64,000 nt of DNA from Oegoconia quadripuncta. Taxonomy: Eukaryota > Arthropoda > Insecta > Lepidoptera > Autostichidae. The position numbers were made by a program, and so were the translations under genes. The stretch's first letter is position 1, and the number at the start of each line of letters is the position of its first letter. Of this stretch, positions 10,500-23,060 are shown one piece after another. The DNA is taken from contig OX438748.1 of assembly GCA_949316235.1 (NCBI GenBank), positions 10,295,001-10,359,000 of the forward strand, in the 5' to 3' direction. The notes beneath the pieces were generated by a model. The model was not told the DNA's origin and did no database searches. It was given only the letters and a program-made list of their open reading frames with translations.

Positions 10500-10890
10500 A
10501 ACAAGCGATGATTGCTCCATTATGATTATCACATATTATTCTATTACAAAGACGAGTAACGCAAAAACTATCAAGGAGTTCCAGAGGCAATCATCTGGCT
10601 CCATCTTCAGACTGTCGTTATCATGTGTAAGGAAAGTGCTCATAGCAACAAAACAAACTATCCCAAACTCTTGTCATTTGCCATCAGGAAGTTCATATCC
10701 CTACATCCTGGCTCCATCATCACATCAGCTTTATGGTACCGTAATATTGCATTGACATCGAACTTACATAAATATGCCAAAATTCAGCTCACTCAGATAC
10801 CGGCAAGTGGTTGAAAAATGGTTTGTAAATTTTGAAACGGACAACTTACATATGAACTTTGCAAACTAAATAAAAGCTTGCAAATAGAGA
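10500..10890 (+). repeat. Retroelement 3' part ending AAATAAAAGCTTG, copy 1
   Basis: 'TTATGATTATCACATATTAT', 'GCCAAAATTCAGCTCACTCA', 'GGCAAGTGGTTGAAAAATGG', 'TTGTAAATTTTGAAACGGAC' and the end AACTAAATAAAAGCTTGC occur in the same order at 36280-36560 and 39940-40245. The terminal AATAAA and the fixed 3' end point to the 3' UTR of a non-LTR retrotransposon. The coding part is absent; short frames here have no motif. Confidence 0.7.
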
Positions 10891-11803
10891 CTGAATTAGT
10901 AAACACAAAAGATAACTTATTTACTAATTTATGATGAAAAAATTCCGTACGTTTAATGATAGGATTTAGAATAGAACGAACTCATCGCTTCTAGTGTATG
11001 TAAAACCGACCAAAACCTTCACTCAAGGTGACGCATGGTGCAACGACATGTGTCATAACGTTTTTTGGCATCGCATTGATTTTATTAAGCTTTACACTTT
11101 TTAGTGTCTTATGGAAAAAAGCTGTGTTCGGAGCCACTCAAGCGCAAGAATCCGGAACTAGATGATCCGCCAGCGAATCAAGGGTGACGACATCGCTTTG
11201 AAGTTTACCTAAAATGGCGATAGGTAGGGCATTGTTGCAGAAACATTAATAGCTGGAGCAATCGGATTACGGACTGGAGACTGTGATTAGGTAAGCGAAG
11301 TGTGGGACCGATCAGACTCGGTGCAGGGCCTTGGGAGTGGTCTGTGGAATAGTGTATTAATGATAAATCATCACACATGCAAGGCGCATGACTTGACCCA
11401 CAAATTTGCAGTTACGCGCAAATTGCGCGTTGAGAGACCAGCGTTGAATGAAGTGTAAGCAACAGATTACACCAATGATGAACAGGAGCTTTATTTGATA
11501 CATTACTAGGTGCTAAGAGTGGCGATCACCGCTTATGTATGCGATGCCAATTGCACCAAGGCTAATTTCCATCATTTAACTTAGTAATAATAATGAAAGT
11601 GTGGGTAGAGACTCAGCAGAAAAGTTATTTTTCAGTCTCCCCCAGGAACTTGCTACCATTACAGACAGGATACAAATTACTGAAAAGTTCACAAAGGACA
11701 GAGCAAGACAATGAATGTCAAATTCAATTTAGAGTACATTCAGTTTAGAGCTTTGTTCCCTGATCTAGTTTACACTACTTGAAAAGCCTCCTTTTGAAGG
11801 CTC
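10891..11803. other. No assigned feature
   Basis: The part 11000-11560 is a little richer in GC than its neighbours and may be an old repeat. I could not match it to another copy in the window or to a protein. Confidence 0.35.
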
Positions 11804-11835
11804 ATTCCATTTAAAGTCCTCACTTTAAATGGAAT
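11804..11835. repeat. Perfect 14-bp hairpin
   Basis: ATTCCATTTAAAGT (11804-11817) and its exact reverse complement (11822-11835) enclose a 4-base loop CCTC. No associated gene. It could be a remnant of a foldback element or a template-switch mutation. Confidence 0.7.
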
Positions 11836-11935
11836 AAGCTTCACCGAAAACCAAATGTTTTAAGGAATGAAAAATTTGTTGTATGTAAAACTATTTTTAA
11901 TCAACTTCAAAAAAAAAGAGGACGATCACGACAAA

Positions 11936-11980
11936 CGATCTGTTTGTATTTCTTGTGCAATAAAGAATAAAGAGATTCTC
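11936..11980 (+). repeat. Retroelement tail fragment 'TGTGCAATAAAGAATAAAG'
   Basis: TTGTGCAATAAAGAATAAAG is shared with the end of the tail repeat at 53150-53172. Only the last few tens of bases are recognisable. Confidence 0.45.
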
Positions 11981-12159
11981 ACTTCGACTGTTTTTTTGTA
12001 CTTTTTGATATACGATTTCTTCGTCCAATAATTTTGATAATTATTTGATATTGTCAGATAAGTTACCGCCAAAGTCGAACCACATAATTTGGTTAAAATC
12101 CGATTATACATTTCGGATATAGAAAATGGAACCTTACTGAAGTCAGTTGATTTACCAAT

Positions 12160-12360
12160 TTTAACGGTTCAAAGCCTTTACTATGGACGGATACTAGTAT
12201 CGGTAAACATACTTAAATATTTATTTAAACACCCATGACTCTGGAGTAAATGTACGAATTCATCACACAAATATTACCCTAAACGGGATTCGAACAAGCA
12301 ACCGTTGATTTCGAAGGCTGGGTAGTGACACCGATTGGTCGTCTAAATAATAAAATTTCT
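12160..12360 (-). mobile_element. tRNA-headed SINE family A, copy 2
   Basis: The minus-strand head 'GACGACCAATCGGTGTCACT' is followed by a B-box region GTTCGAATCCCGTTTAG. The body has the family features: a stretch complementary to ATGACTCTGGAGTAAATGTA and one complementary to CTATGGACGGATACTAG. It is diverged but covers most of the element. Confidence 0.75.
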
Positions 12361-15300
12361 TTAATTTAAATGTACCTTCCTTATTTAAACAATAAAGCGG
12401 ATTTGATTCTCTGTTTTATGAAATATTCATTTCACTTTATATTACAGATATATAAACTGTAACATAGGTAATCCTAGTGTAGTCCTGCTGATGACGTGTA
12501 CATTAAACACATTGAATTTATTTGTTACCTCAAAAAATATATTTTTATAGGCAAGAACCTGGGTGCAATTTTTATTGTTGTTATTACTCGTATTACTTAT
12601 TTAATGATATTCTACATTACATAATATAAGTATCTATATTTCCTTACGTTATGTATAATTGTTTTTTTTTTAACTTACAGTGCATCATAACACATTATAA
12701 TAAAGTATCTAGAGATAGATAAATTGTTTCCATAGATAATAACAATACTATCGATATGGAATTTGTCTCCGTAATAAAATACCTAATATACAATTCATGT
12801 ACATGAAGTTAAATGGGCCATCTTTTTGGCTATATTACGTCAGAGGAGTTTACATATCTGTCTAAATTATTAAGCATTTCCTTCTGTAAGTTAATAACAC
12901 GAGGCCGTCAAGCTATTTTTATCCTAACGTACTTCAAAGTAAACTTACAAAGGACACATAAAACGTGAACCGTTTCAAAAATTTAAATTCTTGACATTCG
13001 CACACGCCATCCGCCTGTTAGTCATCAGTCTCCAAACACAGGGGATTTCGTCCTCAAAAAATAAACTGGGGGACTAGTGTCCTCGAAACTTCCTGCTTAA
13101 TTAAATGGATGGATGTTTGTGTACACCAACAAACGCTTTGTATGTAATAACGAAGCCTTATAACCTGAGTGAAACTTTACTTTGTCTTGTTCTAAGAAAA
13201 GCCGAAGGTTATTTACTTAACCAGATTGTCTGTAAATATAATTTCTAATGATTTGCTCTCAGAACAAAGTATCGCTGTTATCTCGATTGGTATTCCGCAT
13301 AACAATTAATTAGACATGCCGCTATTCTAATTTTTGGTTATTTTAACAGGGTTTCTTTAATAAAGAAGATGTCACCCTCATAGTGATTCTATGTTCTATT
13401 ATAATTGTTATATGCAATAAATTTAATAACAATATTACAAAACTTTATGTTACCAAAACATTCAGTATCAAGATTTACGACACTAATATTGCTTGCTTTT
13501 GTGTATGTGCTACTACCTACATTATGTAAGTACATTAATATTGGACACAGAATTCTCCCAAGGCGAGTTTTTTGAACAGCTTGCGCGTGTGAATCTACCC
13601 ATGAATTCCTAATAGACGCACGGGGCCGGCGGGTTTGTGATCGCAGACCATTTTGAGATTATTACTATTGCAAAATAGAAAAAAGAATCGTGAAAGTGTC
13701 TACCGCCTAGGAACTGAATATATACATGCACAAATACTTAATATTATCATATAAATATCCATTTTCTCGGAGCTCGATTGTAAGATATTACATTTTAAAG
13801 CGGAATCGAAATCGTTATGCTGAAATCTACTTGAGATATCTCGTTTCATATTCATTCTCCTGATACCCGTCGACGTTTTAAAAGCGATGAAGCACAAACC
13901 CTTGAGGGTACAAAAAATATTATTCGAGCTTCGTATTACAGTAAAAACTTGTGTGACCCTAGAAACAAACATAGAGCTCGTCTTAAAATATTCAGGATGA
14001 GGCCGTTTGGGGCACGCATGCGGAGTTGTTTGTATTTAGGTCGGATCTAAGTACAACACGCAATGATGGCCCAGTGCTTATCCTTGTTGTTTAAATTCCT
14101 TTTTGGACATTATTTGTTTGATAAGGTTCGTTTCAAGGTTAATCGTGTCAAGCAACTATTTTAGTTACACCAAAATGTTGTAATTGTCATTCACATCGAA
14201 CAACGCATTACCTAAAAGACTTCATTTCGATTATAGATAATTACACCGAAACCTAAGAAATAATAAAATAACATTATAAAGATATAAAAAAAAATAAGTA
14301 TCATCTTAAGCCTCTGAATTCCAAGGCAAAGATTTCAGTCTGAGAATTAAGAATCCCAATCCAGCGTATAAGCAATGATAAAATGGTTCCAAAATGAAAA
14401 TAAAGAAACTGGAGATATAACAATGTTCTAAAATTCGAAACATGAATTAAGTCAAAGCTTTGATAAAAAAAATACAAAACACCTCTAAATCTATTTTCTT
14501 TAAAAAAAATATGCTTTAAGAGTAGCTATGGTATTTCTGAATTTTACTTACTGGTACGATTTTTTTATGAGGAACAGTGCCAATTCTTACAGGAATAAAC
14601 GCTCGAAGTTCTGAGCTGCAAAAGCCTCCAACAATACACCGAAAAATCTTTGTCCATAATTTACTATATACAACTGGTTACTAAATTGCTCCATAAATTA
14701 CATAGATTAAACACATAGGTACAACCTAACAACTATCACCCAAAAGAAACAAATGCTCCAACATTCACAAGAAAACCAGCAATACAAACGTAGAATTCCA
14801 CGCAATCGCCCGGAATGTGGGTCATCAATAAACCCCTGCTCACTTGTCTACCTCGTCTTTATTTTGTAAAAAATGTTTCATAGTTCTCCCAGTGCAGTGT
14901 GATCAAAGGCCTAATAAATTGTTCACCTTGAGCAAACAACGATTCATCTTCTTGTCAGGGAGTAAGGATATCTCCATTTTGCGAGTTGAAAAATAAGAGG
15001 AGAAATCCAGTTTGTTGGTGTAAGGAATCCATTCTAGATGATTAACCTTTTGTCACTGCTTTGCTGTGAGTTTTTTTTATATTTGCTTCAGATTTTCTGA
15101 GGACTGATCGTCTTCACGTTGCGTGGAGAATGTAAAAAGAAATTGTTTCTAAATTAGCAGACTTGGGACGCTAGGGGATTATTACCTAAGTACATAAATT
15201 TTCCAGAATCAGTCAACTTAAACCCACGTTTACTCCAACAAAATCTCTTTCTTTTAATTCTATCAAAAGTCGATATACATATTCAATCAATTTTTTAATT

Positions 15301-17119
15301 ATTATGCGTTGGTGGTAAAGATATTCAGAAATTATTTAATACGACATGCATAAAATCGTTAATATTTTGTGATTCTCTTTTTGTTTTTTGGAATAATAAT
15401 TTTGTAAGTAGTACCGCCAAGTTGGCGATGCCAACTTGTTTAGATAATTTATGGATATCGAACTAATTTGAGAGGTAAATTCAATTAGATTTGGATGATC
15501 TATACTTCGTAACTTACATCTACATATTTCAACCAAAATTTCAGATCTTATATCATCCGATGGCGAGAAACTTTTCCCCTTTCCAAATCCTCTTTCGAAA
15601 AGGCTTATAAATCATGCCCCGAATAACAGTCGAGTGCTTTCCTTCTACTTGCGATGAAAAACAACATCGTTACCATTTGGCAAGTAATGTTCTGCAACGA
15701 AAACCTTAGTAGTTGCTAAAAAGAATATGATAATATTACACCCAGTTGGTTATAATTTTAAGCAAATTATTACATTTCTGGCTACAGCAAAATTAGCATC
15801 GTCCAGGAATTTCACTAATCTGATATTACAATAGAACGTTGCAAAGAGTAAGTCAGCATGTTTTTGTTTTGTATTACAAACGCTTTGCAGCGCTTGTGGT
15901 CTTATCTTTTCAACAAAACCCAGGCGCCAGGTGGAACGACTTGCCTATTATTTTGATGAAGCAACAAAGGTTATGATATGACTCGACTAATAAACGTCCT
16001 TTTCTCCTCGATTATATTAAATCACTGTTAAGACCATTGTTGTATTTTTTCATCTAATGTACAACATTATTCTAAAGAATTTAATCTGTTTTTGCCAAAC
16101 GTTATATTCACTTACCTACCTCATAAAATTTATAAAATTTACTTGAAAATATCTTGTTCACATGTTTGCATGCTAATGTAATTCTAATAACGTACCTGAA
16201 ACGACGTGAGTTCAGCAACAAAGCAGACTATCATCGACAGTGTTATATCGCTGCATCAGCTAGAGGTGTAAAATAGTCGGCGCACGCGTCGACTTGGCAT
16301 GTTCTGGTGAAAACTTGATGTTAAGTGTTGCATCGATCCGTGGTCCACTCACTTCCCCTCTTGCATCGTCAATAACCGATATCTGGCTATCGACCTTTGG
16401 CAACAGTCTGTACATCGTCTTTGTACATCACTTCACTATTACCATCACTTTTGTGTCTGAATTGAACACTTTGGCTTACTAGAGATTATTGTAGTGTCTT
16501 TATTTCATTATTTGAAATTCCTATTTTATTGTTTTCATGTTAAGAACTTATTTTATGAGTTTATAGCTCCGGAGAACTAAAAACTCATATATTTTTAATC
16601 ACTGGTTGATAAGCAAGCCACAATTTTGCATAGCGTATTTTTGTTGCTTTAATATTCGCTGACCGATAGTCACATAGTAAATTCCGGGCAAGTTAGCCAG
16701 GTGACAACAGCGTGCCTTGATCCAGTGCAGACAGCTCAGTATATGGAGCACATCGATCAACCTAGTTGGAAGGCTTACTCCTAGTATGGCTGCATGTTCT
16801 ACAAATTGCGAGGTGTTTGTCTTGTCAACTGTTTTTAGTATGAGTTTTAAAGTGGCGTGTTTAGTGTGGAGTATCGTAGTATATAGTATTATTAAAACAG
16901 CATAATAATAATTAAAAGTACACATACAATTTCTGCTGTTTATCTTGTATTTACCTGCTTTTCATGCTAAAGTAACTTTAACATTCTAGGCCTGAAATAC
17001 AACTCTCCTAATTTGGAAGCTTGATTCAAACTTAATCTGTAAAGATTATTATAAATAAATATTATTATTAGTATTGTACCGATTTCGCTGCTAAATAAAC
17101 AAACAATAATCATTATGAT
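12361..17119. other. 4.8 kb AT-rich unique DNA, no gene seen
   Basis: I see no coding region, RNA gene or assignable repeat. Frames of 60-108 codons (13700-13972, 16599-16925 and others) lack motifs. A higher-GC patch at 13560-13660 and one at 16260-16480 are unexplained. Confidence 0.4.
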
Positions 17120-17210
17120 ATCATTCATAGAACGTCTATTGCTGACCATAGGCCTCTTTTATAGATTTCCAGAACAACAGATTGGAAGCTGCCTGCATCC
17201 AACAAACAAT
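17120..17210 (-). pseudogene. RTE LINE 3' end fragment
   Basis: 'ATAGAACGTCTATTGCTGAC', 'CATAGGCCTCTTTTATAGAT' and 'AAGCTGCCTGCATCCAACAA' are the minus-strand version of the RTE C-terminal and 3' sequence seen more fully at 26740-26950 and 30462-30595. About 90 bp survive, with no usable frame. Confidence 0.7.
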
Positions 17211-17282
17211 AGCCAAACAAAATATTTCTTTCTACAGAAACGTCAAGACAGACGGTGTTTATATTTCATAGTTATATGATAT

Positions 17283-17510
17283 ATTTATATAATTCCAACT
17301 ATATTATAAATGCGAAAGCTTGTGTGTGTGTGTGTATGTCTGTATGTATGTTTGTTACCTCTTCACGCCTATACGGCTGGACGGATTTGGATTAAATTTG
17401 GTGAGTAAACAGATTAGGACCTGGATTAACATATAGGCTAATTTTTTTGCTGAACCGATTTTGATAAAATCTTACACGCGGACGAAGTTGCGGGTGGAAA
17501 GCTAGTATTT
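17283..17510 (+). mobile_element. Helitron-like / lep1-type repeat, copy 1
   Basis: 'TATTATAAATGCGAAAGCTT', a (TG)n run, 'TTGTTACCTCTTCACGCC', 'GGCTGGACGGATTTGGATTA', 'TAGGACCTGGATTAACATAT' and 'CGCGGACGAAGTTGCGGGTG' end in AAGCTAGT. The GC-rich near-palindrome just before a CTAG-type end, and an insertion site between A and T, fit non-autonomous Helitrons of Lepidoptera. This copy looks close to complete. Two partial copies lie inverted at 28515-28947. Confidence 0.7.
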
Positions 17511-20500
17511 AATAATGTAAACCAGAGACCTTAGGATGTTTGTGAACACCAAAATACCTATATCAAAGTTGTAATATCAAACAGAGTACGTCATGCTTCA
17601 ACCGATTTCAATGTAATAATAAATGTCTGTGTAAGTACATTTGTTTACAATCCCTCAATATTTACTCCGAGGACAATAATCAATACCACATTGTACCGTA
17701 AATACAATAGCTCGGACAATGTGTTATGTAAAAAAATTATAAATGAAGGTTGACAAAGGGAACAGACAAGGTTTATTTCAGAAAGAGACTTCACCAATAA
17801 AGAAATCTAATAAAAACTTTTTAAGATTCTTATTTGGTAGTCGTTGTTATTCCAGTAGGCGAAGTTTGTGGGTTTTCACCCCAAAACATGCCCAATGAAG
17901 ATATTATTTCGAAAACATTAACTTTGAGCTCTACTATAGTAGAAATTATGTTTGTTAAAATTTCCCTTACTCTTTTACTTATTACTTAAAATGTTTTATT
18001 AGTTTTTATTTACGTGGTTGGGGGAACGTTTTTATTGCAAGGGGAATCGAGCCACAATGTCACGGCGGTGGTACGATTCAATATAAAAGTGGGACGTGTT
18101 AACACGTAGGCCTTGCCAAACAAATTTGTATATACTCTCATTTTGCTTACTTCGATGGCGCCGCCAGGGTTTTATTATCATCACAGATTCAGGCAGATTA
18201 TTAACACAAAAACCGCAAACACGAGGCAAAAGACAGTTATCATTAATTTTATATCATTCTGGGTGTATTAAAAGTAAGCATTTTGTAGGTATGTAAGACT
18301 AGTTAATTGTACGTTGATTCCACGATTTTAAATCTTCAGCGAGCGAAGGAATGGATAAGTTAACAAGTAGCTATTTGATGAATATGACTTAAGAGTTATA
18401 GACAGTACATATGGATGCATACTCCAAATAATAAGGTATTTAAAAGAATTGAGGTAATGATTGGGGATATTGATGTACTTGTAATATATTATTCCTCAGC
18501 TGCTTGTATTGTAAGAATAGAATATAAACTTGTGCTTAGTTTACAATGGCAGCTCATTCGTCACTATGTAACACACAAGCGAAATGAGACGTAGATATGA
18601 CTGGCAAAAATACTCGTGCGTCAGACGATAGAAAGTAAACGTTTTAAGTGAAATATTGGGATGTTTCCTTGTAGGATGACAGCGAAAAAGATTTAGAGAA
18701 GTTACCAGCAGAAATGTTAGATCTTGAAAATCGAGAAGCATTTCCATGAGTCTTGATATCTGTGTTTTAGTGTAGGTATGGTGGATTGTCGCAGACTAGC
18801 CGGCGACGTTGTCTCGGTCGATGTTCCCATATAAAACGCCCCAACATCGAAGTTTCATTGTCCTTTGAGACAAATCCAATGCATTTCCTTTCCAAACGAG
18901 ATAGGAATTCACAAACTGACTTTTTACTCTCTTTGTTTTGGAAAAATAAATATTCTTTCTGCTAGTGTAAAATTTAACAGAGAAACTTGAATTACTTTCC
19001 ATGGGAGAATTTGCCCTAATTACCATGTTGGGCGCACATATGTGAGCTCCGCACTAATGACGCTATTGCCCATCATTGGCTTTGCTGTTAAACTGTTTGT
19101 TTTTTTTTAATTTACTAAGTAACAACATAGACAAAAAATGTACTTAAGTGCGTTAACGCCGCACGTCATTTCTTACAAGATTTTAAAATCAATATTTTCA
19201 AAATAATTAAAAAAAAACGATTCGAATGAAACTGTGTACACATAAACAGGATACAGTAGATAGCTTCCAACTCCGGAGGATAATTCTTAACCTCATTTCC
19301 GTATATAAAGGCTCGCAGGCCTGAAGAATCTGATAAAAATGCTATTGACAGTCTAAAAAGATAGTGGGGCACTTTTTCTAAATACCTAATTTAATAAAAA
19401 TCATAGCATTTCTCAAAACTTTACAGCATTTTAATTTAGTTTCAATACTATATTACGAAAATGTTCACAACTATCTTCTTAGATATTGTAAAGTTTCGTT
19501 AGAATCGGTTTAATCATTTTAATGATTTCAAACTTTAGAATTTCGATGTTTAGAACGTTAAGCGTAAATTCTCTTAAACTATAGTCATAGAAGTCATTGT
19601 AATTATAAAGCCGCCACCAAACTTCCATTCAGAACACTTTAAAATTAACCAAAATTAGACACCGCACTAACTACGCTAATGAATCGGAACAGAGTGTAAT
19701 TTTGGACCAGTTAATTGAAACGCTATTGAATTGTGAAACACATAATAGGATACTAGATATTTCTCACCCTATTTACCCGAATATTAAATTATTTAGACGA
19801 AAAGGTGTCAATTTATCTACCTACGACCTACTGACCTAATGACGTTTTTATAAAGTTTGAAAAATATCTTCATTGACTAGCTTTGGCTTTTACAAAGACA
19901 ATTTATCATATCAGCGAATGATGGATTTAATCCAATATCCTATTCACATTCAAGCAAGCCATGAAATATAGGTCAAAGGGTAAAGCTTTATGTAAAAATG
20001 TGGAAATTACCATAATATGTAAATACAAGTAATGGATTTGGATACGATGTTAACTACAATAGTAATGTAACTTATAACTACATGTATTAATGTAAATTTA
20101 CTTAACTACCACTTTCTGATTCAATATCCCAAAGTAAACTAATTTGTTTACTCCGGGGAAATGGTTTCGAATGCTAAGTCAAACATTTGTTTATCGCATA
20201 AAAGCTACCATAAAAGATATAATGTGAAGCAGACTAAATAAGCGAGTGTAATGTTTCAAGAGAGAAACTATTCAGAGTGTTACAGTCATCTCAAAGCTCT
20301 TTCGTTTTCTTTGTCCAAATGGGTTAAGTGCCATTGACCTCTCTAGCTTTTCGCATTAGGACTGCATGCAGTGTATATATGTATATACTGAATCTATGTA
20401 GAGATGTGAAGATCTAAAATATTATAACGACAATTGAAAATTAATATTTAACTGTTTAGATGTTAATTGAAATGAACCTAAATTGCAATAAGATAATAAA

Positions 20501-21074
20501 AAAATTCTTCTTTAATTTATTTCGGCCTGCAGTTCCGTGAATGTACATTTCTATAAGAGACTTATTTGTTGTTGGTTTCATTTATAAAACGTTAACTATT
20601 GATTATTTGTTGTTGGCCAATTGATTAAAGTTTATATTGTTTAAGTATGGGCTGAAAAAACAGAGCAGAATCATTTTTCTCAAATCATACGAAAAAAGAA
20701 TTTACTGGTAAAATTATTTACATACATTACAATGGTATGAGTACTTATATTTATCATAAAAGTATTGTAAAAATAGACGTAACTTATCCACTGGAGTATT
20801 AACAGATGGCTTTGTTAGTGAATTACCGGAATAACCCCGTTTAATTCTCTAAGCACGTGTTATTATCGCGTGTTCGCCGGTAACAAATATTATTAATTTA
20901 TAAACTGTCATGTTTATAACTTCATCCTCTTATTTTACTACTATAAACAGATCATCACAGTTTTCGAACAACATCCGTCCTAGTCCTAGATCAATACAAA
21001 TGCTTATTAATAATTTATGAACGAGAATGAAATACCATTAACTATGAATAGAAAATTTAAAAAACCTACGAAAA
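17511..21074. other. 3.5 kb AT-rich unique DNA, no gene seen
   Basis: A patch at 18030-18290 has moderate GC and overlapping 65-codon frames on both strands, but no motif and no repeat match. The rest shows nothing. Confidence 0.4.
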
Positions 21075-21195
21075 ACTGGCGATTATATCATCCAAATAAA
21101 CCAAATCAACTGTGTTAAAGCTAAATATCTTCGACACGGTTTAGCCGATTTCCATCGTACATGGTTAAAAACATGTCCCGTTGTTTAGTAGGCAT
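21075..21195 (-). repeat. CCAAATAAACC repeat, copy 2
   Basis: 'ATCATCCAAATAAACCAAAT', 'GTTAAAGCTAAATATCTTCG' and 'TAGCCGATTTCCATCGTACA' match 8648-8745 and, inverted, 22855-23030. Confidence 0.7.
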
Positions 21196-21844
21196 TTAAT
21201 ATAAAAAATCGCACTCAAGTCGAACTAACACACATAGTTTATAAATCCGGACAATTCTCTCTTTCGAGAATACCAATTTGAAGGAAAATTTTTAAATCAA
21301 AATATAGTATTACATTGAATATATTTATTCGAGTCAATTTACAATCTTGAGCAAATGTTTGTTCGTACTAAAATTTATATGTATCGATCTCGTCATTGCG
21401 TAAACCAATAAACAGACTTCGTAATCCTTCTAATAAAGCAGTCTTGGGAGGACTATTGTATTACTCCCAGTTATTAACACTTGCATGTTTAAATATTCCT
21501 ATTCCTGGTTGAGATAGATAGAGGACCACTATACTTCTGCTTGATACGACTTCTTACCACATCCTCTATTCTCTTCAAACATTATTTCATACATTTTTAC
21601 CATATCTTTAGCGCCATTCCTTCTTCTAAAATTTAGAAAAAAAAATTATGTCATTTTCCTCTTCCATCATAGCATAAGCAGTCCATTTTTTATTCTCGCG
21701 TAAGATTTCCTCTCACTTTATACCTCCATAGTGTGCTATAAGAGGTAAGGGAATAACTATGGAAGTATTTAAAATCCGAAAAACTTTATGTATTTTGCGG
21801 GCGCCATGGTTAATTTCTTACAATAAAATGTATATACAATAATA
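21196..21844. other. No assigned feature
   Basis: AT-rich. The stretch 21480-21760 is pyrimidine-rich on this strand and could be an old minus-strand LINE, but I could not read a defensible protein from it. Confidence 0.35.
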
Positions 21845-21965
21845 ACCATTAAGGCAAATCGAACAACATCTTGCACTTGATTTTGAAGTCAAGCCATTTA
21901 GGCTACATGAGGTATCATATAAATCTACTTTGCACTCGAAAAACCTCCTTCCTTGGACTGTCGGG
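21845..21965 (+). repeat. CCTTGCAC...CACTCGAAAAAC repeat, copy 1
   Basis: 'AAATCGAACAACATCTTGCA', 'AAGCCATTTAGGCTACATGA', 'AAATCTACTTTGCACTCGAA' match 32780-32960 and partly 33830-33935 in order. A dispersed repeat of unknown class. Confidence 0.65.
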
Positions 21966-22106
21966 TAAATATGGGATAGAAAATTGTAAGTAATTGGTAT
22001 GCCACATGCGTTGACACTTTGGCACTTTCGCACATCCCCAAAACTGCCACGAGAGTCAGGGCCACAGCAGAGGAAGCCCAGTTGAAAATACTCATCGTTA
22101 CTCAGT

Positions 22107-22310
22107 ACTCATGAGTTTGTGGGGCTTGCTGTAGAGACTATGGGCCCGTGGTCATCAGACATGCAGAAGTTCGTCCACGATATTTCAACCAGATTGGTTC
22201 TGGCCTCGTGGGATCTACGGGCTGGCGTGTATCTCGCTCAACGTTTAGTCTAGCTGTTCAGCGAGGTAACGCAGCAAGTATGTTAGGGTCCATGCCCTGA
22301 ACGGGAGTTC
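22107..22310 (+). pseudogene. Retroelement protein C-terminal remnant, frameshifted
   Basis: From 22107 the frame reads THEFVGLAVETMGPWSSDMQ, then FVHDISTRLVLASWDLRAGV and YLAQRLV to a stop at about 22250. The continuation LAVQRGNAASMLGSMP lies in another frame, so there is one frameshift at about 22250. The pattern (FV-LAVET-GPW ... AQR-SLA-QRGNAAS-LG) is one I recall from the C-terminal ends of reverse-transcriptase-bearing mobile elements in invertebrates. The exact family is not certain. No RT catalytic motif is present. Confidence 0.5.
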
Positions 22311-22854
22311 TGGATGATATTTTCGCCCTATAATTTAACTTTAGTTTTGTTGCTTTGTATTTTTTTTCATTGAATGTTTTAATAAACTTCAGAAATAGGG
22401 TAGCAATGGATAACTAGGTGTACTATTGTCACGGAAGGTATAATTCTTATGAATAAAATAGATGTTTTCAGATCGTCACCAATAAATTACGGCCCTTCGT
22501 TTTCCTTATAACAGCACCAATGAGGAAAATTCTATACTATGAATATACATTATAGATTAGTTCCCAGATTTCCTCCAACACATGTATATTTAAATAGTTT
22601 CATGCGTGCATCGTGTAGCGATAGCTGCTTTTAAAGTATGTAGAATTCGGTTCTTTACCCTACTCTTTAAGGATAAGAATCTAAAGGTAACGTATAAAAC
22701 TGCTTCCTGTGTGTACATCACTAAACTTGTTTGCATGAACTTTAACCTTTTTCCAACATTGACTATTTTATCCATGTAGTACGAGTGTGTGATCTAACTG
22801 TGAAAGGAAATACTTTACTGAGGGCAATGCGGGCTGATATAATTGCGGCCTAGG
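22311..22854. other. No feature seen
   Basis: AT-rich unique sequence. Confidence 0.4.
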
Positions 22855-23060
22855 TTTGTCTGTGCGTCTGTAGCGTCAAAAAGGCTGAACCGATTTGTAA
22901 ATGGTTCTGTATTTTGGAAAGCTGGCATTCGCGAGATGGTGCTTGGCCATGTTTCATGGAAATCGGATTAGCCGTATCGGAGATATTTAGCTTTTTAACG
23001 TAGTTGTTTGGGTGTATTTGGATGATACTATGATATGAAATGGTATCATCCAAATACACG
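22855..23060 (+). repeat. CCAAATAAACC repeat, copy 3, with inverted end
   Basis: 'GGCTGAACCGATTTGTAAAT', 'TTTCATGGAAATCGGATTAG' and 'GGAGATATTTAGCTTTTTAA' are the reverse of copies 1 and 2. The end GTGTATTTGGATGATAC (23012-23028) is followed after 14 bases by its perfect reverse complement (23043-23059), which is the start of the family in the other orientation. This is a foldback of the element end. Confidence 0.75.

Noticed and set aside
18030..18300. Possible promoter or first exon in a moderate-GC patch
   Set aside because: No TATA/initiator arrangement I could defend and no exon with a motif downstream.
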